Shown one piece after another: positions 1 through 5,797 of a stretch of 7,751 bases of DNA. Every line of letters starts with the position of its first letter. The first letter of the stretch is position 1. Under the pieces are notes generated by a model, which searched no databases, was not told where the DNA came from, and saw only the letters and a program-made list of their open reading frames with translations. Made by a program: the position numbers and the translations under genes. Origin of the DNA: Gammaproteobacteria bacterium (GTDB lineage Bacteria; Pseudomonadota; Gammaproteobacteria; Steroidobacterales; Steroidobacteraceae); the NCBI GenBank assembly GCA_009923475.1, contig RFTM01000069.1, positions 1 to 7,751 on the forward strand, given 5' to 3'.

Positions 1-224
1 ACATCGCCGTGGAAACCGACCGCGGCATCGGCATGCAGCGCGGCGAAACGGCGCCACACCTGCTTCGTCGTCTGGTGGTCGGGCGCGACGCCCGAGCGCA
101 CGAGACCGTAGGGCGTCGGCAGGCGTTCGATGAGGTCGACCTCGACCTCCTTGCCGAGCCGGGCGACCAGGCCCTCGGCCACGTAGTGGCCCGCCGGGCC
201 CGAGCCGACGATCGCCACCTTCAT
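1..224 (-). CDS. Ferredoxin-NADP reductase, adrenodoxin reductase type (5' part only)
   Basis: This is the N-terminal 74 residues of an FAD enzyme that passes electrons between NADPH and a ferredoxin; the rest lies beyond the left edge (family members are usually about 450 residues). The protein begins MKVAIVGSGPAGHYVAEGL, a beta-strand followed by the dinucleotide-binding GxGxxG at residues 7-12. It continues with IERLPTPYGLVRSGVAPDHQ near residues 36-55, a signature of the adrenodoxin reductase/FprA family rather than plant-type or thioredoxin-like reductases. I chose ATG at 224. An in-frame TTG at 239 would overlap the ferredoxin stop (TGA at 238-236) and is possible, but it would add residues before the normal first strand. 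The gene follows the ferredoxin gene by 11 bases, so the two probably form a redox pair made from one message. The direction of electron flow in the cell is inferred, not seen. Confidence 0.9.
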   Translation of the reverse strand, partial: MKVAIVGSGPAGHYVAEGLVARLGKEVEVDLIERLPTPYGLVRSGVAPDHQTTKQVWRRFAALHADAAVGFHGD

Positions 225-235
225 GCGGTCGTCGG

Positions 236-571
236 TCAACCGCCCTGCCCCGGCTCTTCGGTGAAGAACTGCCCGAACTTGTCCTCCACGCCCGACATCA
301 CATCCGCGTCGCCGAACGGACGGCCGCGGCTCGTGATCTTCGGCCAGAGGGCCGACATCCGCGCGTTCAGCTCCACCCATCGCGGCTCGACCAGCTTGTC
401 GGGCAGGATGGCGCCCGCCGGGCACTCGTTCTCGCAGACGCCGCAGTCGATGCAGACCTGCGGCGCGATGGCGAGCATCACCTTGCCCTCGACGAAGGCG
501 TCGACCGGGCAGACATCGACGCAGTCCTGGTACTTGCAGCGGATGCACTGCTCGGTCACGACGTAGGTCAT
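236..571 (-). CDS. Seven-iron ferredoxin ([3Fe-4S][4Fe-4S], FdxA type)
   Basis: A soluble electron carrier of 111 residues, close to the usual length of about 107-112. The order of cysteines matches Azotobacter ferredoxin I. C9, C17 and C50 are the expected ligands of the [3Fe-4S] cluster, and C21, C40, C43 and C46 those of the [4Fe-4S] cluster; C12 is an extra conserved cysteine. The motif CIRCKYQDC at 9-17 followed by CP at 21-22, and CIDCGVCENECP at 40-51, is diagnostic. The free cysteine next to the 4Fe cluster in the Azotobacter protein (C24) is replaced here by Ala25. The C-terminal extension with WPKIT near 76-80 is also typical of the family. ATG at 571 is chosen because the family starts MTYVVT at this point, although the Shine-Dalgarno site is weak. 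It lies 26 bases after the deiodinase-like flavoprotein and 11 bases before a ferredoxin reductase, so it likely serves as the link between them or to an oxygenase outside the window. Confidence 0.93.
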   Translation of the reverse strand: MTYVVTEQCIRCKYQDCVDVCPVDAFVEGKVMLAIAPQVCIDCGVCENECPAGAILPDKLVEPRWVELNARMSALWPKITSRGRPFGDADVMSGVEDKFGQFFTEEPGQGG

Positions 572-597
572 CGGTGCGGGATCCGGGTGTGGGGCCT

Positions 598-1272
598 TCA
601 GATGAACGCGGCGATCTCGTCCAGCGGCTTCTTGATCGTCGCGTGGACGGGGATGGTGGCTTCGGCCGACGGATAGCCGGTGACGAGCAGCAGGAACGGC
701 CGCTCGGAATCCGGGCGCCCGCAGAGCTCGTTCAGGAAGTTCATGGGCTTCGGCGTGTGGGTCAGCGTGCCGAGCCCGGCGTGGTGCAGGGCCGCGATCA
801 GGAAGCCGGTCGCGATGCCGACCGATTCGGTGACGTAGTAGTTCTGCCGGTCGATGCCGGCGCGCACGCCGCCGCGGCGCTGCGCGAACACGGCGATGAT
901 CCATGGCGCGGTCTCGAGGTACGGCTTGCGGTCGTCGGTGCCGAGCGGCGCCAGGGCATCGAGCCATTCGGCGCCGCCCTTGCCGGCATAGAAGTTCCGC
1001 TCCTCGGCTTCGGCGTGCTCGCGCAGCCGCTTCTTCATGTCGGGGCTGCCGATCACGCTGAAGAACCACGGCTGGTGGTTGGCGCCGTTCGGCGCGGTGC
1101 CGGCCGCGCGCAGGCAGTTCTCGATGACCTCGCGGGACACCGGACGGTCGGAGAAGCTGCGGATCGAGTGCCGCCGCCGGATCTCGGCATAGAACTGCGC
1201 CGAGCGCGCCGCCATCTCGGCGGGCGGGAACTCCGTGTAGTCCTGCAGCGGGATGCGGTCATGGTCTTTCAT
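598..1272 (-). CDS. Nitroreductase-fold flavoprotein, iodotyrosine deiodinase (IYD) type
   Basis: An FMN enzyme of 224 residues with the nitroreductase fold, expected to act as a dimer in the cytoplasm. The FMN-binding segments are visible: RRRHSIRSF at 32-40, [10 protein letters not shown] at 60-69 and [10 protein letters not shown] near 199-208. It follows the human iodotyrosine deiodinase rather than generic nitroreductases. Glu91, Tyr95 and Lys116 fall at exactly the spacing of human Glu157, Tyr161 and Lys182, which hold the amino and carboxyl groups of iodotyrosine and close the lid over FMN. The following [12 protein letters not shown] also matches the human segment. There is no membrane anchor, as in other bacterial homologues. 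Family knowledge suggests reductive removal of a halogen from a phenol, but the true substrate is not known. The start at 1272 has GGGGGACGACAG just upstream. It sits between the hydratase pair and the ferredoxin pair, 21 and 26 bases from its neighbours. The alternative is a flavin reductase or dehydrogenase that kept an amino-acid-binding lid. Confidence 0.88.
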   Translation of the reverse strand: MKDHDRIPLQDYTEFPPAEMAARSAQFYAEIRRRHSIRSFSDRPVSREVIENCLRAAGTAPNGANHQPWFFSVIGSPDMKKRLREHAEAEERNFYAGKGGAEWLDALAPLGTDDRKPYLETAPWIIAVFAQRRGGVRAGIDRQNYYVTESVGIATGFLIAALHHAGLGTLTHTPKPMNFLNELCGRPDSERPFLLLVTGYPSAEATIPVHATIKKPLDEIAAFI

Positions 1273-1293
1273 CTGTCGTCCCCCGTCCTCTGT

Positions 1294-1716
1294 TCACTTG
1301 AGCGAGACCACCGCGCGTCCCGCGAGCTTGGGTTCGTCCTTCTCGTTGCGGACCTCGACCGCGAGCTCGACCTCGCCGCCGTCGGCGGTCGCGGTCTTCC
1401 CGGTGACGCGCGCCGTGCAGCGCAAGCGCTCGAAAAGCTGCGTGATCGCGAGGAAGCGCGCCTCGAAGGCGCGCACGGAAGTCGCGCCGGCCCAGTCCGA
1501 CAGCAGGCGGCCGGCGCCCGCCATGACGAACATGCCGTGCACGAAGACGTCCGGCTGGCCGGCGCTGCGCGCGTAGTCGATGTCGAGGTGTATCGGGTTG
1601 CGGTCGCCGGACGCGCCCGCGAAATAGGACAGGGTGGTGCGCGAGACCGGCGGCAGCTCGAGCACGGGGAGCTCGTCGCCGACCTGCACGGAGCCGAACC
1701 GCGGCGCAGCGGACAT
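1294..1716 (-). CDS. MaoC-type (R)-enoyl-CoA hydratase, catalytic half (HadB-like)
   Basis: A 140-residue single hotdog-fold protein. It carries the hydratase motif GDRNPIH at 37-43, so Asp38 and His43 are the expected catalytic pair that adds water to a trans-2-enoyl-CoA to give the (R)-3-hydroxyacyl-CoA; DVFVHGMFVMA follows near 55-66. The length fits HadB-like or PhaJ-like proteins. The start is coupled to the upstream hotdog gene: that gene's TGA (1718-1716) shares a base with ATG 1716. A GTG at 1719 in the same frame is an alternative and adds one residue. The tight overlap with a second hotdog protein of the HadA type argues for a two-subunit hydratase, as in HadAB or the mycobacterial steroid hydratase ChsH1-ChsH2. 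The C-terminal AVVSLK is a usual hotdog ending. Substrate chain length cannot be read from the sequence. Confidence 0.9.
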   Translation of the reverse strand: MSAAPRFGSVQVGDELPVLELPPVSRTTLSYFAGASGDRNPIHLDIDYARSAGQPDVFVHGMFVMAGAGRLLSDWAGATSVRAFEARFLAITQLFERLRCTARVTGKTATADGGEVELAVEVRNEKDEPKLAGRAVVSLK

Positions 1717-2177
1717 CACGCGGCCTCCGTCGGCGCCGGATGGCGCAGCACCAGCACTTCGCGCAGGTCGGCCATCCTCCGGCCGCTGCCGTCCGTCACC
1801 GCGCTCTCGCGGACGATGAACTCGAGCAGGCCGCCCTTCTTGGCGTAGATGTCGGTGATGGTGGACCGGATGGTCAGCCGGTCGCCGGCGCAGACCGGCG
1901 CGTGGTACCGGAACGATTGCTCGCCGTGCAGGATGTGCCGCACGTCCGCGCCCATCTCGCGCAGGAATCCCGTCTGGTCTTCCATGTCGTAGCTCAGCCC
2001 GAACAGGAAGGTGGGCGGCGCGACGATGCCGCGGTGCCCGGCGGCGCGCGCGGCGGCGTCATCGACATGCAGCGGACCGGTCTCGCCGATCGCGCGCGCG
2101 AACGCGCGCAACCGCCACCGGTCGACCTCCACCTCGAGCGGCGGCAGCTCGCGCCCGATCCATCCGCGGTCCAGCAT
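1716..2177 (-). CDS. MaoC N-terminal/FAS1-dehydratase-like hotdog protein (HadA-like subunit)
   Basis: A 153-residue hotdog-fold protein of the MaoC_dehydrat_N/FAS1_DH kind. Recognisable blocks are FARAIGETGPLHVDDAAARA near 25-44, GIVAPPTF near 50-57 and HGEQSFRYHAPVCAGD near 84-99, all typical of HadA-like subunits. Such subunits usually lack a full hydratase motif and instead shape the acyl pocket. Here the motif position reads GETGPLH (31-37): His37 is kept, but the aspartate is replaced by Glu32, so it is probably not the main catalytic subunit. The ATG at 2177 is preceded by GGGGAGGG at 2192-2185, which overlaps the thiolase stop codon and leaves a seven-base spacer. An upstream extension of the frame is possible but would run inside the thiolase gene, so I rejected it. 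The stop is shared with the start of the catalytic partner, so the two are likely made in equal amounts and form a heterodimer. Confidence 0.88.
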   Translation of the reverse strand: MLDRGWIGRELPPLEVEVDRWRLRAFARAIGETGPLHVDDAAARAAGHRGIVAPPTFLFGLSYDMEDQTGFLREMGADVRHILHGEQSFRYHAPVCAGDRLTIRSTITDIYAKKGGLLEFIVRESAVTDGSGRRMADLREVLVLRHPAPTEAA

Positions 2178-2191
2178 CGCTCCGCCCTCCC

Positions 2192-3379
2192 CTAGTGCGT
2201 GGCCCGCTCGAACAGCGTGACGACGCAGGCGCCGCCGAGCCCGAGGTTGTGCTGCAGGGCGATGCGCGCGCCCTCGACCTGGCGCGCCCCGCACTCGCCG
2301 CGCAGCTGCCAGTTGAGCTCGGCGCACTGCGCGAGCCCCGTCGCGCCGAGCGGATGTCCCTTCGAGAGCAGGCCGCCCGACGGGTTCGTGACGATCCGGC
2401 CGCCGTAAGTGTTGTCGCCGTCGGTGATGAAGCGCTCCGCCTCGCCCTCGCCGCAGAGGCCGAGCGCTTCATAGGTGAGCAGCTCGTTGACGGTGAAGCA
2501 GTCGTGCAGCTCGACGACATCGACGCCGTCGGGGCCGATGCCCGCCTGCTCGTACACGGCGCGCGCGGTGGCCTGCGCCATGTCGTAGCCGACGCAGCTG
2601 ATGGCGCTGCGCTGCTCGAAGGTCGCGGGCGAATCGGTCTGGCAGGCCTGGGCGCGGATCACCACGCGGACCGGCAGGCCATGGCGCTGCGCGAACTCCC
2701 GCGTGCAGACGATCGCCGCGGCGGCGCCGCAGGTCGGCGGGCAGCATTGCAGGCGGGTGAGCAGGCCGTAGATCGCGGGCGCCTCGAGCACCTGCTCGGC
2801 GGTCACCGGGTCGCGGAAGATCGCGCGCTCGTTGTGCGCCGCATGGCGGCGCGCCTTGCTGGCGATCTCGGCGAAGGTGCGCGGCGAGGTGCCGTGCCGC
2901 TCCGCGTACTCGACGCCGGCGGCGCCGAACAGGCGGATCGCGAGCGGGGCCTTCGACGGACCCTGCAGCTCGTCGATGACGCCGAGGAAGCGGTCGAGCG
3001 GCCCCGGCCGGTCCTGCCACACGGTGTCGAGCGCGCCCGGCGCCATCTGCTCGAACCCGAGGGCGAGCGCGCAGTCGGTGACGCCCGACGCCACCGCCTG
3101 GCGCGCGAGGAACAGCGCCGACGAACCGGTCGCGCAGGCGTTGTTGACGTTGAAGATGGGCACGGTCGACATGCCGACCTCGTACAGCGCGCGCTGGCCG
3201 CTGGTGGTGTCGCCGTAGCAGTAGCCGACATAGGCCTGGCCGATGTCGCGGTAATCGAGGCCGGCATCGGCGAGGGCCTCGCGCACCGCCGCGGCGCCGA
3301 GCACCGTGTAGGGCGTCCGTGCGCTCGGCTTCAGGAACGGCGTCATCCCGACGCCCGCGACCACTATCTCGTTCGACAT
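2192..3379 (-). CDS. SCP2-type thiolase (acetyl-CoA acyltransferase / lipid-transfer thiolase)
   Basis: A 395-residue thiolase of the sterol carrier protein X class without the SCP2 lipid domain. It starts MSNEIVVAGVGMTPF, has the nucleophilic Cys82 in NNACATGSS (79-87), HDCF at 292-295, GHPLGATG at 341-348 and ends HNLGLGGACVVTLF (377-390). The HDCF motif marks SCP2 thiolases, where its cysteine (Cys294) is thought to serve as the second reactive cysteine, with His342 in GHP. All key residues are present, so a working thiolase that splits a 3-ketoacyl-CoA, perhaps a branched or bulky one, is more likely than an Ltp2-like aldolase. There is also no DUF35 partner nearby. I chose ATG 3379 because AAAAGGAG lies seven bases upstream. 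An in-frame ATG at 3403 would fuse with the previous stop as TGATG and add eight residues. It lies just before the split hydratase genes, as in a beta-oxidation set. Confidence 0.92.
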   Translation of the reverse strand: MSNEIVVAGVGMTPFLKPSARTPYTVLGAAAVREALADAGLDYRDIGQAYVGYCYGDTTSGQRALYEVGMSTVPIFNVNNACATGSSALFLARQAVASGVTDCALALGFEQMAPGALDTVWQDRPGPLDRFLGVIDELQGPSKAPLAIRLFGAAGVEYAERHGTSPRTFAEIASKARRHAAHNERAIFRDPVTAEQVLEAPAIYGLLTRLQCCPPTCGAAAAIVCTREFAQRHGLPVRVVIRAQACQTDSPATFEQRSAISCVGYDMAQATARAVYEQAGIGPDGVDVVELHDCFTVNELLTYEALGLCGEGEAERFITDGDNTYGGRIVTNPSGGLLSKGHPLGATGLAQCAELNWQLRGECGARQVEGARIALQHNLGLGGACVVTLFERATH

Positions 3380-3386
3380 GCCAGGA

Positions 3387-3394
3387 CTCCTTTT
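3387..3394 (-). promoter_or_regulatory. Shine-Dalgarno site of the thiolase gene
   Basis: Reading the minus strand, AAAAGGAG ends seven bases before ATG 3379. This is one of the clearest ribosome binding sites in the window. It decides in favour of the inner start against the in-frame ATG at 3403, which has no such site and whose reading would pass through this motif. Confidence 0.75.
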
Positions 3395-3402
3395 GTCGGA
3401 CA

Positions 3403-4800
3403 TCACAGCCGGCGGAACGCCGACTGACCGGTATGCAGCCACCGTGACCCGGCGGCCTCGATGAAGGCGTAGGGCCGCACGAGCCGCGTCGTGGCGGGCG
3501 CATCGCGCACGCCGAGCATCGCGTCCGCGCCGTCGGCGAAGAACTGGCCCGGCCCGCAGGGATGCAGCTCGATGGTCTGGACCAGCGACTTGGTCAGCGG
3601 CGACGAGATCATCGGCGAGATGGCCACGCGCAGGCTGTCCGCGCTCGGCTCCACGACCATCCGGATGAGTCCGTCGCAGTACTCGCCGGCAAAGGACCCG
3701 AGACCGGCGGCCGGCACCACGGCGGGCGCACCCGATTCCCAAGCGCCGACCAGCGCGGTGAAGATCTCGGAGAAGAGGTCCTCGTAGACGGGCAGGCCCG
3801 ATCGGCAGTTGACCAGCAGCGCGGCGGCCACGCCGCGCGCAGGGTCGATGCGCAGGAAGGCGTTGGTGGTCGCGGTCGATCCGTCGTGACCGATGACGCG
3901 GTGGCCGCCCCAGTCGTAGAGGATCCAGCCGAGGCCCCAACCGTCGAGGTGCAGCGACACCGGACACTTGACCATGCGTCGCTGCATGGTCTCGACCATC
4001 ACCGCGGACAGGTAGGCGCCGCTGCTGCTGCGGCCCTGATCGAGGTGCATCCGCGCGAACGTGATGAGGTCGCGCGCGCGGCCGGCGGGCGTCGATCCGG
4101 CGGGCGCATGGCCCGGCATGGCGAACGGCTGCGGGTCGGCGCGCCAGGAACCGGTCACGGGATCGAAGGCGTGCCCGACGGCGTAACGCTTGCGCAGGGC
4201 CTGCTCCGGCCGCGCCACCACACCGTCCATGCCGAGCGGCGCCGCCAAGTGCTCGATGAGCGCGGCATGCCACGGCCTGCCGAGCACCGTCTCGATCGCG
4301 CGCCCGAGCATGAGCAGCCCGCTGTTGCAGTAGGAATTCAAGGCGCCGGGCGGGTGATACTGCGGGTGCGGGTTGATCGCGAGGATCTGGCGCGCGAGCG
4401 TGTCGTCGTCCCGACCGGTGTCGGCGAAGACCAACCCGACGAGGCCCGCCGTGTGCGCCAGGCAATGCCGCACGGTCAGCGTCGCGGCGGTCGCGGGATC
4501 GGGCGGCGCGAACTCCGGCACGTAGCGCGCGATGGGCGCATCGAGCTCCATCCGGCCCTCGTCGACGAGCCGCGCCACCATCGTGGCGGTCAGGGTCTTG
4601 GTGATCGACCCGTAGTGGAAGACCGCGTCGGGTGTCGCCTTGATGGACGCCTCGCGGTTCGCCCAACCGGCGGCGGCTTCATGCAGCTTGCCGTCGGCCC
4701 AGACCGCGAGCGATGCGCCGACGACGCCGCGGCGGGCGATGCTGTCTTCCAGCATCGACTGCAGGCGTCCGAGCACGGCGCGCCCGCCCTCAGAGGCCAT
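3403..4800 (-). CDS. Serine hydrolase, class C beta-lactamase/esterase family
   Basis: A 465-residue member of the beta-lactamase/penicillin-binding-protein-like serine hydrolases. The three family motifs are visible: SITK at 65-68 (nucleophile Ser65 and general base Lys68), Tyr157 in YCN (157-159) and HDG at 305-307. No signal peptide or lipobox is present, so it is probably cytoplasmic and not a resistance enzyme. The catalytic domain is followed from about residue 370 by a small C-terminal domain with LGSFAGEY, like the beta-barrel domain appended to many such esterases and D-aminopeptidases. Family members hydrolyse esters, amides (for example nylon oligomers) or D-amino-acid peptides, so a role in opening an ester, lactam or amide in the operon's substrate is plausible but unproven. 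ATG 4800 is chosen; its first 11 bases overlap the end of the upstream gene, indicating coupling. The stop lies 23 bases before the thiolase start. Confidence 0.9.
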   Translation of the reverse strand: MASEGGRAVLGRLQSMLEDSIARRGVVGASLAVWADGKLHEAAAGWANREASIKATPDAVFHYGSITKTLTATMVARLVDEGRMELDAPIARYVPEFAPPDPATAATLTVRHCLAHTAGLVGLVFADTGRDDDTLARQILAINPHPQYHPPGALNSYCNSGLLMLGRAIETVLGRPWHAALIEHLAAPLGMDGVVARPEQALRKRYAVGHAFDPVTGSWRADPQPFAMPGHAPAGSTPAGRARDLITFARMHLDQGRSSSGAYLSAVMVETMQRRMVKCPVSLHLDGWGLGWILYDWGGHRVIGHDGSTATTNAFLRIDPARGVAAALLVNCRSGLPVYEDLFSEIFTALVGAWESGAPAVVPAAGLGSFAGEYCDGLIRMVVEPSADSLRVAISPMISSPLTKSLVQTIELHPCGPGQFFADGADAMLGVRDAPATTRLVRPYAFIEAAGSRWLHTGQSAFRRL

Positions 4801-5782
4801 GATGGCCGCCGCTGCGACGCAGCCGCGCCTGCCGCACGATGCAGGCACCGGCGACGAGGTCCTGCGCGAGCAGTCCGACCGACTTGAACACCGTGATGTC
4901 CTCGGGGCTGCCGCGGCCCGCCACCGATCCTTCGACGAGCTGTCCGAGCTCGCCGCGCAGCTGCGTCGCGGTGATGGCGCCGGCGGCGATCGCCTGCACG
5001 ATCTCGCCGGCCTCGCGCAGCGCGGCTTCCGTCTGGTCGACGAAGACGATGGAACGGGCGATGAGGTCGGCATCCGCCTCGGCGCTCTTGGCGTCATGCG
5101 AGCCGACGAGGTTGACATGGGTGCCCGGTCGCACCCACGCGCCCCGCAACACGGGCTCGCCCGCCGCCGTCGTGCAGCAGATGATGTCGGCCGCGGCGCA
5201 GGCGCGCGCCGCATCGGGCTCGAAGGCGACCGGCAGGCCCGTGCGCGCCGCCTGCGCGTCGCGGAACGCCGCGCCGCGCTCGGCGGAGCGGCTCCAGACG
5301 ACGACCTGCCGGATGTCGCGCACGGCCCGGATCGCATCGATGTGCTCGGCGGCCTGCACGCCGTTGCCCATGACGAGCAAGGTGCGCGCGTCGGCGCGGG
5401 CGAGCAGCCGGGTCGCCAGTGCGGAGGTCGCGGCCGTGCGCAGCGCGGTGAGCGTCGCGCCATGGATCACGGCGCTGGGCGCGCCGGTGTCGGCATCGAA
5501 CAGCAGCAGCACGCCGTCCAGGGTCGGGCGTCCGCGCGCGGGGTTCCCCGGGATGATGCTCATGACCTTGCAGCCGAAGATGCGCGGCTCGAGGCAGGAC
5601 CCCGGCATCGTGCCGAGGAAGCCGTACCGGTCGGCCAGCGCATGCGCGCTGCGCGGCGAGAGCGCGACCTGGCCGCGGCTCACCGCGAGCATCGCGTCGC
5701 CCATGATGTCGATGCAGTCGGCCATGGGCAGCAGTTCGCGGATCGCCGCCGCGTCGATCACGCACAGGTCGAGGCCGCTCAT
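4790..5782 (-). CDS. Ornithine cyclodeaminase/mu-crystallin family NAD(P)-dependent enzyme
   Basis: A 330-residue protein, the usual length for the family. Visible are Arg44, Lys72 in GCKVMS and Arg115 in LRTAATSALA, which correspond to the substrate-binding Arg45, Lys69 and Arg112 of Pseudomonas ornithine cyclodeaminase. The nucleotide-binding loop VMGNGVQAAEH lies at 137-147. The aspartate needed for cyclodeamination (Asp228 there, in the VGGD segment) is replaced by His229 in VGSHD. The stretch VFVDQTEAALREAGEI (246-261) resembles human mu-crystallin, a ketimine reductase. I therefore favour an imine or ketimine reductase, or amino-acid dehydrogenase, over a true cyclodeaminase. Family relatives such as iminosuccinate reductase (BhcD) and EutC act beside PLP dehydratases like the one divergently encoded here. 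ATG 5782 lies seven bases after the previous stop; the Shine-Dalgarno site is weak. Confidence 0.87.
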   Translation of the reverse strand: MSGLDLCVIDAAAIRELLPMADCIDIMGDAMLAVSRGQVALSPRSAHALADRYGFLGTMPGSCLEPRIFGCKVMSIIPGNPARGRPTLDGVLLLFDADTGAPSAVIHGATLTALRTAATSALATRLLARADARTLLVMGNGVQAAEHIDAIRAVRDIRQVVVWSRSAERGAAFRDAQAARTGLPVAFEPDAARACAAADIICCTTAAGEPVLRGAWVRPGTHVNLVGSHDAKSAEADADLIARSIVFVDQTEAALREAGEIVQAIAAGAITATQLRGELGQLVEGSVAGRGSPEDITVFKSVGLLAQDLVAGACIVRQARLRRSGGHHGL

Positions 5783-5797
5783 GGCGGAGTCACCGCC
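5783..5797 (-). other. Small hairpin across the M19/cyclodeaminase-family gene junction
   Basis: On the minus strand GGCGG, five loop bases TGACT, then CCGCC form a perfect five-base-pair stem directly before ATG 5782. The loop contains the UGA stop of the upstream gene. The stem would cover the only SD-like bases (GGCGG), so terminating ribosomes could open it and couple translation. Short GC stems are common in DNA this GC-rich, so the functional reading is tentative. Confidence 0.35.

Noticed and set aside
1456..1474. Perfect seven-base-pair hairpin GCGCGCC-TCGAA-GGCGCGC
   Set aside because: It lies in the middle of the hydratase gene, has no U-run after it, and such stems arise by chance in DNA this GC-rich; not a terminator.
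574..1848. Long plus-strand open frame opposite the flavoprotein and hydratase genes, and similar ones at 2195-3427, 3562-4887 and 4640-6428
   Set aside because: High GC makes stop codons rare in antisense frames. The predicted products are Arg/Ala/Gly-rich low-complexity strings without family motifs, while the minus-strand genes beneath show clear conserved motifs.
2093..2110. GCGCGC-rich alternating stretch
   Set aside because: It encodes an Arg/Ala-rich helix of the HadA-like protein; ordinary codon bias, not a repeat element.
2192..3379. Ltp2-like aldolase instead of a thiolase
   Set aside because: The nucleophilic Cys82, HDCF and GHP motifs are all present, and no DUF35 partner needed by Ltp2-type aldolases is nearby.
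3380..3403. Alternative thiolase start at ATG 3403 coupled to the hydrolase stop (TGATG)
   Set aside because: It would add MSDKRSPG and read through a strong Shine-Dalgarno motif that serves ATG 3379; family proteins begin near the inner ATG. It remains possible.
3403..4800. Beta-lactam resistance gene
   Set aside because: No signal peptide, and the enzyme lies in a catabolic operon; the SxxK/YxN/HxG motifs are shared with esterases and amidases.
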